From Thermoleophilaceae bacterium (lineage in GTDB: Bacteria > Actinomycetota > Thermoleophilia > Solirubrobacterales > Thermoleophilaceae), in assembly GCA_040901445.1 (NCBI GenBank), contig JBBDYQ010000004.1, positions 84,854 to 133,245 of the forward strand: a stretch of DNA of 48,392 nucleotides, in the 5' to 3' direction. The position numbers were made by a program, and so were the translations under genes. The notes under the pieces are model-generated. The model was not told the DNA's origin. It ran no database searches and was given only the letters and a program-made list of their open reading frames with translations. This document shows positions 1-8,033 of this stretch, in pieces. The stretch's first letter is position 1. Every line of letters starts with the position of its first letter.

Positions 1-90
1 CCCGCGGCCGAGGAGCCTGCCGAGGAGCAGCCCGCGGCCGAGGAGCCTGCCGAGGGGCAGCCCGCGGCCGAGGAGCCGGCCGCCGAGCCC
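1..90 (+). repeat. Three 30-bp tandem repeats inside rpsI
   Basis: Bases 1-30, 31-60 and 61-90 are near-identical units, each starting CCCGCGGCCGAGGAGCC. The first two differ at one base and the third diverges at its end. They encode the acidic Pro-Ala-Glu repeat of the S9 extension. The array is cut by the window edge, so its true copy number is unknown. Confidence 0.9.
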
Positions 91-711
91 CAGCCCCGCG
101 AGCGCGGCAAGCGCAAGCGCGACGCTGAGGACTCCGGCAGGCCCGACGTCATCCCGGGCGCCGATCTCGAGCCCGACCTCGTGCTCGAGGAGCAGCGGCG
201 CCGCGCGGAGGAGGAGCCCGAGTTCGGCCGCTATCAGGAGGAGGAGGGCGCCGAGGAAGGCGAGGCCGCCGACGCCGAGAAGGCCGAGGCTCCCGTGTCC
301 GCCACCCCGCTCGACCTTGCCGCCGACGCCCGCTACCGCGCCACCGGCAAGCGCAAGACATCCGTGGCCCGCGTCATCCTCAAGCCCGGCGACGGCACCT
401 ACTCGATCAACGACAAGCCGCTCGACGTCTACTTCCCGCGCGAGACGCTGCAGGTGTCGATCCGCGGCCCGCTCGACGCCGCCGGCTACTCCACGCGCAT
501 GGACGTCGTGGCCAAGATCCACGGCGGCGGCGTGGCTGCCCAGGCCGGCGCGCTTCGCCACGGTGTGGCCCGCGCGCTCGTGGAAGCCGATCCCAACCTG
601 CGAGGCGAGATGAAGCGCCGCGGCTTCCTCACGCGTGACGCACGCGCGAAGGAGCGCAAGAAGGCCGGGCTGAAGAAGGCCCGCAAGCGTCCGCAGTTCT
701 CCAAGCGCTAG
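1..711 (+). CDS. rpsI: 30S ribosomal protein S9, 5' truncated, long acidic N-terminal extension
   Basis: The product is small-subunit protein S9, whose basic C-terminal tail reaches the ribosomal P site. The frame is open from base 1, so the gene begins outside the window. The conserved S9 core starts near base 334 ([14 protein letters not shown]) and ends with the family's typical tail KRPQFSKR. Before the core lie at least 111 residues rich in Glu, Ala and Pro, starting with three 10-residue repeats ([10 protein letters not shown] and variants) and followed by a short basic patch (RGKRKRD). Actinobacterial S9 proteins often carry a short N-terminal extension, but this one is unusually long. 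A GTG at 181 could be an internal start, but the continuous frame argues for a longer protein. The upstream neighbour is probably rplM, not visible here. glmM starts 8 bp after the stop. Confidence 0.93.
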   Translation, partial: PAAEEPAEEQPAAEEPAEGQPAAEEPAAEPQPRERGKRKRDAEDSGRPDVIPGADLEPDLVLEEQRRRAEEEPEFGRYQEEEGAEEGEAADAEKAEAPVSATPLDLAADARYRATGKRKTSVARVILKPGDGTYSINDKPLDVYFPRETLQVSIRGPLDAAGYSTRMDVVAKIHGGGVAAQAGALRHGVARALVEADPNLRGEMKRRGFLTRDARAKERKKAGLKKARKRPQFSKR

Positions 712-719
712 CAGCGAAC

Positions 720-2063
720 ATGCCGGCCGAGGCCAGCACCACGGCGCCGGTGGAACGGCGCCTCTTCGGCACCGACGGCGTGCGCGGCCTGGCGGGCGAG
801 TTCCTCACCGCCGAGCTCGCGCTGGCGCTGGGCCGGGCCGTCACGGCCACGAGCCCGGCCCAGGCCCCGCAGGTGCTCATCGTCCGCGACACCCGCGAGT
901 CGGGAGAGATGCTCGAGGCGGCGCTCGCCGCCGGCATCGCGGCCGCGGGCGGCCACGCGCTGCTCGGCGGCGTGCTTCCCACGCCCGGCGCCGCGCTGCT
1001 CGTGCGCCGCTTCGGCTTCGACCTCGCCGCCGTGGTGTCGGCCTCGCACAACCCCTACGAGGACAACGGCATCAAGTTCTTCGGCCCCGACGGCACCAAG
1101 CTCGACGACGAGCTGGAGGCCCGGGTCGAGGCCGCCGTGGCGGATCCGCCGCCCGCTCCCCACCCCGGCCGGGTGCGCGAGCTGCACGGGGCCGCGGGCG
1201 ACTACCTGAGAGAGCTGCACACCCGCTTCGAGCAGCTCGATCTCTCCAACACCAAGGTCCTCCTGGACTGCGCCAACGGGGCCACCTACAGCGTGGCCCC
1301 CGCCATCTTCCGCCGCCTGGGCGCGGACGCGGACGCCATCGCGGTGGAGCCCGACGGCCGCAACATCAACGACGGCTGCGGCTCCACCCACGTGGAGAGC
1401 CTCGCCGAGAAGGTCACCGAGGGCGGCTACGACGTGGGCTTTGCCTTCGACGGCGATGGCGACCGCGTGCTGGCGGTGGATCGCCACGGCGTGGTGGTGG
1501 ACGGAGACGAGCTCATAGCCCTGGCGGCGCTGCACCTGCGCGAGGCAGAGCGCCTGCCGGGCGGCGGCGTGGCCGTGACGGTCATGACCAACTACGGCTT
1601 CCACCAGGCCATGGACGCGGCGGGGGTGGAGGTGGCCACGACCCCGGTGGGCGATCGTCATGTGCTGGCCGAGCTCCTCAAGCGCGGCTGGGCGCTGGGC
1701 GGCGAGCAGTCGGGCCACATCATCGACACCAACTTCGTGCCCTCGGGCGACGGCATCGCCGCCGCGCTGCTCACGCTCGAGGCGCTCAGGGACGGCGATC
1801 TCGCCGGCCGCGACGCCATGGCCAAGCTGCCCCAGACGCTCGTCAACGTGCAGGTGGGCGACTGCGGGGCGGTCAAGGGCGCCACGGCCGTCTGGGACGC
1901 CGTGGAGGAGGAGGGCCGCCGCCTGGAGGGCCGCGGCCGCGTGCTCATCCGCCCCTCCGGCACCGAGCCCGTGGTGCGGGTGATGGTGGAGGCCCCGGAG
2001 GAGTCCGAGTGTGGCGAGGTGGCCGAGCGGCTGGTGGGTGTAGTTCGCAGGGAGCTTGGGTAG
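720..2063 (+). CDS. glmM: Phosphoglucosamine mutase GlmM
   Basis: GlmM interconverts glucosamine-6-phosphate and glucosamine-1-phosphate in the cytoplasm, on the route to UDP-GlcNAc and peptidoglycan. The 447-residue length is normal. Visible family motifs are FGTDGVRG near residue 16, the phosphoserine loop SASHNP (active Ser about 109), the metal loop DGDGDR starting at about 244, the sugar-binding GGEQSGH, and the phosphate-binding loop RPSGTEP near the C-terminus. The start is the ATG 8 bp after rpsI, so the two are probably co-transcribed. It precedes glmS, which makes its substrate; a hairpin lies between them. Confidence 0.97.
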   Translation: MPAEASTTAPVERRLFGTDGVRGLAGEFLTAELALALGRAVTATSPAQAPQVLIVRDTRESGEMLEAALAAGIAAAGGHALLGGVLPTPGAALLVRRFGFDLAAVVSASHNPYEDNGIKFFGPDGTKLDDELEARVEAAVADPPPAPHPGRVRELHGAAGDYLRELHTRFEQLDLSNTKVLLDCANGATYSVAPAIFRRLGADADAIAVEPDGRNINDGCGSTHVESLAEKVTEGGYDVGFAFDGDGDRVLAVDRHGVVVDGDELIALAALHLREAERLPGGGVAVTVMTNYGFHQAMDAAGVEVATTPVGDRHVLAELLKRGWALGGEQSGHIIDTNFVPSGDGIAAALLTLEALRDGDLAGRDAMAKLPQTLVNVQVGDCGAVKGATAVWDAVEEEGRRLEGRGRVLIRPSGTEPVVRVMVEAPEESECGEVAERLVGVVRRELG

Positions 2064-2100
2064 GCACTGGTACCATCGGTCGGCCCTGGAAGGGGTCGAG

Positions 2101-2131
2101 GGAGCCGCAGCGAAGCGGCTCCTCGTGTTTT
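2101..2131 (+). terminator. Hairpin between glmM and glmS (terminator or attenuator candidate)
   Basis: GGAGCCGC (2101-2108) pairs perfectly with GCGGCTCC (2115-2122) around the loop AGCGAA, and is followed by TCGTGTTTT. This looks like a weak intrinsic terminator. It lies 29 bp ahead of the glmS ribosome-binding site GGAGG (2146-2150), so it could also tune read-through into glmS. Confidence 0.55.
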
Positions 2132-2159
2132 CGAGAGACGTGTCTGGAGGTTCCGGCCC

Positions 2160-4013
2160 ATGTGCGGCATCGTCGGATACGTAGGTCCCAGGCCCTGCCA
2201 GGAGCTGCTCCTGCGAGGGCTCGAGAAGCTCGAGTACCGCGGCTACGACTCCGCGGGCCTGTCCCTGATCGCCGACGGCGGCATCCGCTCGGTCCGCGCC
2301 GTGGGCAACCTCGGCGTGCTGCGCGACGCCGTCAGCGCCAACGGCGGCACCGCCGTCGCCACCAAGGAGTCCGAGGCCACAACCGGCATCGGCCACACGC
2401 GCTGGGCCACCCACGGCCGGGTGAGCGAGCAGAACGCCCACCCGCACTTCGACACCTCAGATCGCATCCACATCGTCCTCAACGGCATCGTCGAGAACCA
2501 CGTCGTGCTGCGCAAGCGCCTGATCGAGGCCGGCGCGCAGTTCACGTCCGAGACCGATGCCGAGGTCGTGGCCCACCTGATCTCCCACCACGACGAGGGC
2601 GACCTTGTGGCAGCCGTCCGCGCCGCCTATGCCGAGCTGCGCGGCCACTACGCGTTCGTCGCCATGTCCGCCGCCCAGCCCGAGCTGCTGGTGGGCGCCC
2701 GCAAGGAGTGCCCGCTGGTGGTGGGGGTGGGGGAGGACGAGCGCTTCATCGCCTCGGCCATCCCGGCGTTCCTCAAGGAGACCCGCCGCGTGCAGATGAT
2801 CAACGACGACGAGGTCGTCGTGCTCACGCCCGAGGCGGTCCGCTTCCTCGACGTGTCCGGTGTGGAGATCGAGCGCGAGGTCACCGAGGTGGACTGGGAC
2901 GAGGAGGCCGCCGAGAAGGGCGGGTATGAGACCTTCATGCTCAAGGAGATCCACGAGCAGCCCGACGCGGTGGCCGAGACCATCTCCGACCGCACGCCCA
3001 ACGACGACACGATCGAGCTGGGCGACATCGGCATCGACGACGAGCAGCTGCGCGGCCTGCGCCGCGTGGTGATCGTGGCCTGCGGTACGTCCTACCACGC
3101 CGGCCTCGTGGGCCGCTACGCCATCGAGGAGTGGGCGCGGATCCCGGTCGAGCTCGACATCGCCTCGGAGTACCGCTACCGCAACCCGGTGGTGGACGAG
3201 CGCGACCTCGTGATCGGCATCTCCCAGTCGGGCGAGACGGCGGACACGCTCGCGGCCATGCGCCTGGCGCGCCAGCGCGGCGCGCACGTGATCGCGGTCA
3301 CCAACGTCATGGGCAGCCAGGCCACGCGCGACGCCGACGGCGTGATCTACACGCGCGCCGGCATCGAGATCGGCGTGGCGGCCACCAAGACGTTCGTGGC
3401 CCAGGTGGCGGTCATGTACCTACTCGGCCTCTACCTCGCCAGGGTGCGCGAGACGCTCGACGCCGCCAAGCTCACCGAGCTCGTGGGCGAGCTCAAGCGC
3501 CTCCCGCACGCGATGAGCGAGCTGCTGCCCGCGCTCGACGAGCCCATCGACCGCATCGCCAAGGCGTGGAAGGACGCGGAGTTCTTCCTCTACCTCGGCC
3601 GCCACATCGGCCTGCCGATCGCGCTCGAGGGCGCCCTCAAGCTCAAGGAGATCTCCTACATCCCCACCGACGCCTACGCCGCCGGCGAGATGAAGCACGG
3701 GCCGATCGCCATGCTCGACGAGCAGACGCCGGTGGTCACGATCGCCACCGAGTCGCCCGTGCTGGAGAAGGTGCTCTCCAACGTGTCGGAGGTGCAGGCG
3801 CGCGGCGCGCACGTGATCGCCATCGCCACCGACGGCGACAATGAGGTCACCGGCGTGGCGGAGGAGGTCATCTACCTGCCGCGCACCCACTGGCTGATGC
3901 AGCCGATCCTGGCCATCGTGCCGCTCCAGCTCCTGGCCTACGCCATCGCCCGCCACCGCGGGCTCAACGTGGATCAGCCGCGGAACCTGGCGAAGACCGT
4001 GACGGTGGAGTAG
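2160..4013 (+). CDS. glmS: Glutamine-fructose-6-phosphate aminotransferase GlmS
   Basis: GlmS makes glucosamine-6-phosphate from fructose-6-phosphate and glutamine, the first step to UDP-GlcNAc. The 617 residues have the standard layout. The N-terminal class II amidotransferase domain opens MCGIVGYVG, with Cys2 becoming the catalytic N-terminal Cys. It is followed by two SIS domains, the first with the sugar-phosphate loop SQSGETADT. The C-terminus is LAKTVTVE with the conserved sugar-binding lysine. The ATG is preceded by GGAGG at 2146-2150, 9 nt away. It follows glmM in the pathway, and its product is GlmM's substrate. Confidence 0.97.
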   Translation: MCGIVGYVGPRPCQELLLRGLEKLEYRGYDSAGLSLIADGGIRSVRAVGNLGVLRDAVSANGGTAVATKESEATTGIGHTRWATHGRVSEQNAHPHFDTSDRIHIVLNGIVENHVVLRKRLIEAGAQFTSETDAEVVAHLISHHDEGDLVAAVRAAYAELRGHYAFVAMSAAQPELLVGARKECPLVVGVGEDERFIASAIPAFLKETRRVQMINDDEVVVLTPEAVRFLDVSGVEIEREVTEVDWDEEAAEKGGYETFMLKEIHEQPDAVAETISDRTPNDDTIELGDIGIDDEQLRGLRRVVIVACGTSYHAGLVGRYAIEEWARIPVELDIASEYRYRNPVVDERDLVIGISQSGETADTLAAMRLARQRGAHVIAVTNVMGSQATRDADGVIYTRAGIEIGVAATKTFVAQVAVMYLLGLYLARVRETLDAAKLTELVGELKRLPHAMSELLPALDEPIDRIAKAWKDAEFFLYLGRHIGLPIALEGALKLKEISYIPTDAYAAGEMKHGPIAMLDEQTPVVTIATESPVLEKVLSNVSEVQARGAHVIAIATDGDNEVTGVAEEVIYLPRTHWLMQPILAIVPLQLLAYAIARHRGLNVDQPRNLAKTVTVE

Positions 4014-4025
4014 GCGCCTTCGACG

Positions 4026-5294
4026 CTAGGCAGTCGCCAGGCGGTCCGTAGCCTCTGCATTGGCCTGGTGCTCGAACGCGGGTGCCATCCGCGCGATCTC
4101 GTCGTCGCTGATACCGAGGTCGCCGGCAAGTTCGCGCCATCGGCCCACGGCGGCATGTACGGCGCCGAGCGCCCGCAGTGCTTCCGGGGGCGTTAGGCGG
4201 AACTCGGGGGCCACTTCCAGCAGGAGATCGACTCGGGCTTCCGTGTCATCGAAGTCGATGGCTGTGCTCAGGTGGCGCTCGCCGGGACGTGGGTCGGGGT
4301 TGAGGTCGAACGCAGGTGACAGCGACCAGCCGGCGGTGCTGGTCCGCAGGAACCCGTGATTACGCAGATGATCGTCGAAGTTGGAGATCAGCACCGAGAA
4401 CGCAATGCGGCGCCACAGCTCGCGCAGGTCGCCGGTGGCCGACGGCGAGTGGCGGGCGATCACGTCGGCGATTTCGAGGTAGCTTCCCGCCTCGCCGTCG
4501 GCGCGTTCCAGCATGGTTAGCCCGCTTACGTAGCCGATCCGGACCGATCCGATGCGGTCGAAGCGGTCCACGACGAGCACCGGCCTGTCATCGATGAGGT
4601 GCAGCCTGTGTTGGGGCACGCGGATGCCGGCCGCGCCGGCAAGGGTCAGCGCGACCGCCTCCCAGCGCATGACATCCCAGTCATCGTTCGCCGGGCTCGG
4701 GAACTTGGCGATCGCGATTCGGCCGCCGTCGTCGAGGACGTGCGCCTTGGGCCGCGCGCCGCCGAGGGAGCTGCCTCCGCGCAGCAACGTGGCGAGCTCC
4801 TCCTCGGTCTCCTCGTCGCGTTCCAGACTCTCGGCGGCGCCAAGCAGCCTCGGCAGGTCCAGCAATGACGGCACGCCTGTGTCGGGTGGCGCGAGGAACA
4901 CGCCGGCGCCCGGCTCCCGGAACCGCACGGCGCCCTGTCGCAGATCGTCACGCACACCGAGCAGGTAGTCGGCCTCGCCGAAGCTCCGCGCCGTGCCGCC
5001 CTCGCGGTTTACTCGCTTGCGCTCGGCGCGACCGATGAGCCGGCGGCCCCACCGGTCAGGCGCCGCGTCGGCGAAGGCGCCAAAGATCGCGCGGTTGGCT
5101 GGGGTCTGCTGCGAGCCCTCCACCAACGGGAGGAGCGGATCGAGCTCGTAGGCTCCTGGCAGCCCCAGGTACTCGCTGGCATAAGCGAACGTCTGGGACT
5201 CAGTTGCGCGACGGCGGTGGCACCACAGCCGGCCGGCGAGCACATCGGCGTCTGCGACGCGCAGGATGACCTCGACCTCGCCGTCAATCATCAT
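4026..5294 (-). CDS. HipA-family Ser/Thr kinase, module 1
   Basis: HipA-type kinases phosphorylate a cytoplasmic target (glutamyl-tRNA synthetase in E. coli) and are kept in check by a HipB-like partner. This 422-residue protein has the HipA layout. The glycine-rich loop GGSSLGGARPK (173-183) is where E. coli HipA carries its autophosphorylated Ser150. An ATP-site lysine lies in AIAKFPS. The catalytic loop SNFDDHLRNHGF (304-315, Asp307) and the metal-binding Asp330 in SPAFD follow. All catalytic residues appear intact. It starts inside the upstream HipB-like gene (overlap up to 11 bp; a second ATG at 5291 is equally plausible), so translation is coupled. It is convergent with glmS and ends 12 bp from it. 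The kinase target is unknown. Confidence 0.88.
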   Translation of the reverse strand: MMIDGEVEVILRVADADVLAGRLWCHRRRATESQTFAYASEYLGLPGAYELDPLLPLVEGSQQTPANRAIFGAFADAAPDRWGRRLIGRAERKRVNREGGTARSFGEADYLLGVRDDLRQGAVRFREPGAGVFLAPPDTGVPSLLDLPRLLGAAESLERDEETEEELATLLRGGSSLGGARPKAHVLDDGGRIAIAKFPSPANDDWDVMRWEAVALTLAGAAGIRVPQHRLHLIDDRPVLVVDRFDRIGSVRIGYVSGLTMLERADGEAGSYLEIADVIARHSPSATGDLRELWRRIAFSVLISNFDDHLRNHGFLRTSTAGWSLSPAFDLNPDPRPGERHLSTAIDFDDTEARVDLLLEVAPEFRLTPPEALRALGAVHAAVGRWRELAGDLGISDDEIARMAPAFEHQANAEATDRLATA

Positions 5295-5619
5295 CGCGTC
5301 TCAGGTCGCGTGGGCGCACGCGGCGTGGGAGCTGATCGTCTGCCCGGAGGCGCCCCACATCGGTCTCGTAGGGATCGACTGCTGCCGGCACGCTGTCCAG
5401 CACGCCGAGACCGTGTAGGACGCGAAGCACGATTTCGAGGCTCACCGCGCCGTCGCCACGCTCGACGCGCATGAGCGACTTACGATCTACCCCTGCGCGA
5501 TCGGCCAACTGGTTCTGAGTCAGGCCACGCAGCTTGCGCCACGCTTGTACGTGGCCGCCGATCTCGCGCAGCGCGCGCCGGACCGGAAGCGGGGGTGGTG
5601 AGGTCGGCGTAGCAGGCAT
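5284..5619 (-). CDS. HipB-like XRE-family antitoxin/repressor, module 1
   Basis: This helix-turn-helix protein should repress its own operon and neutralise the HipA-like kinase encoded just downstream. The HTH spans roughly residues 20-75, with LTQNQLADRAGVDRKSLMRVE as the characteristic Cro/XRE stretch. I prefer the ATG at 5619 (111 residues), which has AAAGGG a few bases upstream. A GTG at 5640 would add seven residues, but they overlap a palindromic operator candidate. The C-terminus is Arg/Asp rich and overlaps the hipA start. The pair sits between glmS and the SDR gene, breaking an otherwise conserved wall-gene order. Confidence 0.87.
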   Translation of the reverse strand: MPATPTSPPPLPVRRALREIGGHVQAWRKLRGLTQNQLADRAGVDRKSLMRVERGDGAVSLEIVLRVLHGLGVLDSVPAAVDPYETDVGRLRADDQLPRRVRPRDLRRDDD

Positions 5620-5621
5620 AA

Positions 5622-5670
5622 AGTCCCTTTCGAGGGACACTATAGCGCTTAATATCCTTTGAACAGGACT
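5622..5670 (-). promoter_or_regulatory. Two HipB-type operator candidates in the module 1 promoter
   Basis: Two palindromes share the core TCC-N8-GGA: site 1 at 5622-5639 (AGTCC-N8-GGACA) and site 2 at 5653-5670 (TATCC-N8-GGACT). The E. coli HipB operator consensus is TATCC-N8-GGATA, so site 2 matches nine of ten fixed positions apart from its last two bases being swapped in identity. The site centres are 31 bp apart, about three helical turns. An outer 9-bp inverted repeat (ATAAAGTCC at 5618-5626, GGACTTTAT at 5666-5674) links the two. The region is AT-rich and lies directly upstream of the preferred start at 5619. Confidence 0.65.
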
Positions 5671-5795
5671 TTATTTGTCTCAGGCGGCGCTACGTGTCGC
5701 CTTTTGCGGACGCATCCCACTTGCACACGAATGTGGCTCACGTCCGGCGGGGCCCGGTCGTTGTGTGGGGGAGCACCCCACCGACAAGGAGACTC

Positions 5796-6599
5796 ATGGA
5801 CCTCGAACTCTCAGGCCGCGTGGCGGTCGTCACCGGCGGATCCAAGGGGATCGGCCTTGCCGTCACCCGGACGCTGCTGGGGGAGGGCGCGCGCGTTGTG
5901 GCCACCTCCCGCACCCGCACCCCCGAGCTCGACGCGCTCGACGGCGAGCTCGTGCACGTGCCGGCCGACCTCATGGACCCGCAGGCGCCTGCCGAGGTCG
6001 TGGCCCGCGCCGTGGAGTCCTACGGCGGGCTCGACATCCTGGTGAACAACGCCGGTGGGCCGCCGCCGGGCATCGCGTTGCCGCGCGGCTCGTTCTTCGA
6101 CGCCGGCGACGCCGACTGGCAGGCGATGTTCGAGTTCAACCTCTTCTCCGCCGTCCGCGCGGCGCGCGCCGCGATCCCGATGCTGATCGAGCGCGGCGGC
6201 GGCGCGATCATCAACGTCTCGTCGGGCAACGCCCGGCAGCCGTCGCCGATGAACGTGGACTACGGCGCGGCCAAGGCAGCCATGAGCAACCTCACCAAGG
6301 CGCTGTCGGAGGAGTTCGGCCCGCAGGGCGTGCGCGTGAACACCGTCTCGCCGGGCCCGGTGCGCACACCCTGGTGGACCGACGGCGGCGGCGCGGCCGA
6401 CATCATCGCCGCCCAGGCGGGCACCGACCGCGCGAGCGCAATGGCCACCGTCGTCCCGCAGGCGATGGGCCTGACCACCGGCCGGATGGCCGAGCCACAG
6501 GAGATCGCCGACGTGGTGGCCCTGCTGGCCTCGCCGCGCTCGGCGAGCACGACGGGCGCGGAGTTCGTGGTGGACTCCGGGCTGCTGAAGGCCGTGTAG
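5796..6599 (+). CDS. SDR-family oxidoreductase (classical short-chain dehydrogenase)
   Basis: This is a cytoplasmic NAD(P)-dependent dehydrogenase of unknown substrate. The 267 residues carry the classical SDR set: the nucleotide-binding TGGSKGIG (13-20), NNAG (84-87), the catalytic Ser at 142/143 in NVSSG, and YGAAK with Tyr156 and Lys160. PGPVRTPWW follows in the expected cofactor-adjacent loop. I chose the ATG at 5796 because AAGGAG lies 4 nt upstream; an in-frame GTG at 5694 would add 34 residues without SDR character. It is divergent from the HipB-like gene and probably a single-gene unit ending at the strong hairpin at 6705. The substrate cannot be told from sequence or neighbours. Confidence 0.9.
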   Translation: MDLELSGRVAVVTGGSKGIGLAVTRTLLGEGARVVATSRTRTPELDALDGELVHVPADLMDPQAPAEVVARAVESYGGLDILVNNAGGPPPGIALPRGSFFDAGDADWQAMFEFNLFSAVRAARAAIPMLIERGGGAIINVSSGNARQPSPMNVDYGAAKAAMSNLTKALSEEFGPQGVRVNTVSPGPVRTPWWTDGGGAADIIAAQAGTDRASAMATVVPQAMGLTTGRMAEPQEIADVVALLASPRSASTTGAEFVVDSGLLKAV

Positions 6600-6704
6600 C
6601 GACTGACGTCTATGCGGCGCCGGTGTTGAGAGCACCCCCCTGCCGCGTCCGATCACCGTATGTGACCCGTTCGTGGTGTCAAGGCACAACGGGTTACGCA
6701 AGAC

Positions 6705-6733
6705 GGGCCCGGCGCCTGAGTGGCGCCGGGCCC
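6705..6733. terminator. Strong bidirectional terminator hairpin
   Basis: GGGCCCGGCGCC (6705-6716) and GGCGCCGGGCCC (6722-6733) form a perfect 12-bp stem with the loop TGAGT. There is no T tract, as is common in GC-rich actinobacteria. It lies between two convergent genes and can serve both. Confidence 0.8.
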
Positions 6734-6807
6734 TCGGTACGCATCCCTGCTCTTCGACGAGCTACCCCGGAGCGCGGGAGAACGCCCGGAGCTCGCGAAG
6801 GGTGTCC

Positions 6808-7476
6808 CTACGGCCGCTTTGCGCAGACCGCGTACAGCGTCACCTCGCCCGGGTTCACGTTCATGGGCTTGTTCAACTGAACGCTCCAGCCCGGATTGAG
6901 CGGGTCGCCGTTCGGGGCGCCGCCATTCGTGCCGGGCGGGGAGGGCCACGAACTTGCGACCGCGACCCCAGCGTTGATATCCGCATCGGTCAGCTTGGCA
7001 CCGCCGCCGATGACGACCCAGCCCTGGTCGGTGGCGTTCGCATCGGGCGCTCCGCACCAGGCGCCGCCGATGCCGCCAGGTCCGAAGTCCTGCACGCTCG
7101 TGAACACCTCATAGCCGAGCACGCCGTCCTGGCCGCCGGCACCGTTGGCGCCGGTTGCGCCGGTCGGACCGCGATCGCCCTGCGGGCCGGCCGGGCCCTG
7201 CGGGCCAGGTCGCGGATCGGTCGGCGTGAGCTGCGTGTTGCTGTTGAGCAGTGCGCGCAGCGTGAACGGGTTGAGCTGCTCGCTCGTGATCGTGCCGTCC
7301 ATGATGTCGCCACCACGGATCGACTCGTTCTCGATGTTCAGCCCGGTGATCGTGTTGCGGGCGATCTGATCGCCGGTGATGAGGTGATCCGCGACCGCGG
7401 TCCCCCCGAGAGCCAGGACCATCGCGCAGACGGCGACGATCAGGGCAGGTGAGAACAGCCTCTTCAGGCGTCCCAT
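6808..7476 (-). CDS. Secreted collagen-like (Gly-X-Y) repeat protein
   Basis: The 222-residue product is exported. It opens with a basic N-terminus and hydrophobic core (MGRLKRLFSPALIVAVCAMV, then LALGG...VADH). Next comes a stretch of short repeated polar units (TGDQIARNTITGLNIENESI), then about eight collagen-type Gly-X-Y triplets (GPQGPAGPQGDRGPTGATG), and a C-terminal domain with two cysteines (WCGAPD and AVCAKRP) that may form a disulfide-stabilised head. The ATG at 7476 has a G-rich Shine-Dalgarno (GGGGGGAAG) about 8 nt upstream; the frame is open further up, but that part lacks export character. Exported proteins with a short collagen stretch are common in actinobacteria, usually of unknown role, possibly surface attachment. 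Confidence 0.82.
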   Translation of the reverse strand: MGRLKRLFSPALIVAVCAMVLALGGTAVADHLITGDQIARNTITGLNIENESIRGGDIMDGTITSEQLNPFTLRALLNSNTQLTPTDPRPGPQGPAGPQGDRGPTGATGANGAGGQDGVLGYEVFTSVQDFGPGGIGGAWCGAPDANATDQGWVVIGGGAKLTDADINAGVAVASSWPSPPGTNGGAPNGDPLNPGWSVQLNKPMNVNPGEVTLYAVCAKRP

Positions 7477-7553
7477 ATGAACTTCCCCCCAACTGTTGTG
7501 GTTCTGGACGGGCCCCCCAAATCGGGCCCCGCTTGCGAGTCGCGGGCCGCCCG

Positions 7554-7567
7554 CCTGTTCTGACAGG
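7554..7567. promoter_or_regulatory. Small inverted repeat upstream of the collagen-like gene
   Basis: CCTGT (7554-7558) and ACAGG (7563-7567) flank TCTG in the 197-bp gap between the collagen-like gene and acpS. It has the size of a repressor operator, but no regulator can be assigned. Nothing else gene-like is visible in this gap. Confidence 0.25.
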
Positions 7568-7661
7568 TGCCCTTTACCTCGTCCGACCGTAGGCCACCTT
7601 TTCGTGTGGCGCAAGCCCCACCATAGGGTTATGGCGAAACCACCTCGCGCCTACCGGGCCG

Positions 7662-7673
7662 TATGCTGCGGCC
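7662..7673 (+). promoter_or_regulatory. Leaderless -10 element of acpS
   Basis: TATGCT (7662-7667) matches the actinobacterial TANNNT -10 and ends 6 nt before the GTG start. Transcription would therefore begin at the start codon. No recognisable Shine-Dalgarno lies in front of the GTG. Confidence 0.55.
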
Positions 7674-8033
7674 GTGCCCGGCATCGGCTTCGACCTCCTC
7701 GAGATCGAGCGCCTGGAGGCCGCGCTCGAGCGCCGGCCGCGGCTGGCGCAGCGCCTGTTCACCGACGCCGAGCTGGAGTACGCGCGCGCCCGCGCCCGCC
7801 CGGCGCAGCACCTGGCGGCGCGCTTCTGCGCCAAGGAGGCGGTGGCCAAGGCGCTCGGCCTGGAGAGCTGGTCGTTCACCGACGTCGAGGTGGTGGCCAC
7901 CGGGGCCGCGCCGGAGGTCAGGTTGAGCGGGGCCGCCGCCCGCCGGGCCGAGGAGCTGGGAGCCGAGGGCGCGCTCGTCTCGCTCACCCACACCCAGACC
8001 ACTGCCGGCGCCGCGGCCGTGCTGGTGCCGTGA
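7674..8033 (+). CDS. acpS: Holo-[acyl-carrier-protein] synthase AcpS
   Basis: AcpS transfers 4'-phosphopantetheine from CoA to acyl carrier protein, activating fatty-acid synthesis. The 119-residue size is typical. Both family signatures are present: the N-terminal metal site GFDLLEIER (Asp in GFD) and the central RFCAKEAVAKALG containing the second metal-binding acidic residue. The start is the GTG that fits the family's very short N-terminus and the leaderless promoter. Its last codons overlap the nnr start by 4 bp (GTGA), so the two are translationally coupled. This is the usual acpS-nnr pairing in actinobacteria. Confidence 0.95.
   Translation: MPGIGFDLLEIERLEAALERRPRLAQRLFTDAELEYARARARPAQHLAARFCAKEAVAKALGLESWSFTDVEVVATGAAPEVRLSGAAARRAEELGAEGALVSLTHTQTTAGAAAVLVP

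Noticed and set aside
1-333. An L13-S9 fusion protein
   Set aside because: The visible extension is low-complexity and acidic with no L13 motif. The real upstream border is outside the window, so a fusion cannot be claimed.
2064-2159. A glmS ribozyme in the leader of glmS
   Set aside because: The gap is only 96 bp and holds a simple 8-bp hairpin plus a Shine-Dalgarno. The pseudoknotted ribozyme core needs more length and conserved segments that are not visible.
5284-5640. GTG at 5640 as the start of the HipB-like gene
   Set aside because: It would place the first codons inside the palindromic operator candidate and has no ribosome-binding site. The ATG at 5619 has AAAGGG and follows the operators.
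4026-7476. A prophage or integrative element carrying HipBA module 1
   Set aside because: No integrase, tRNA target, direct-repeat att pair or phage gene is visible at either edge.
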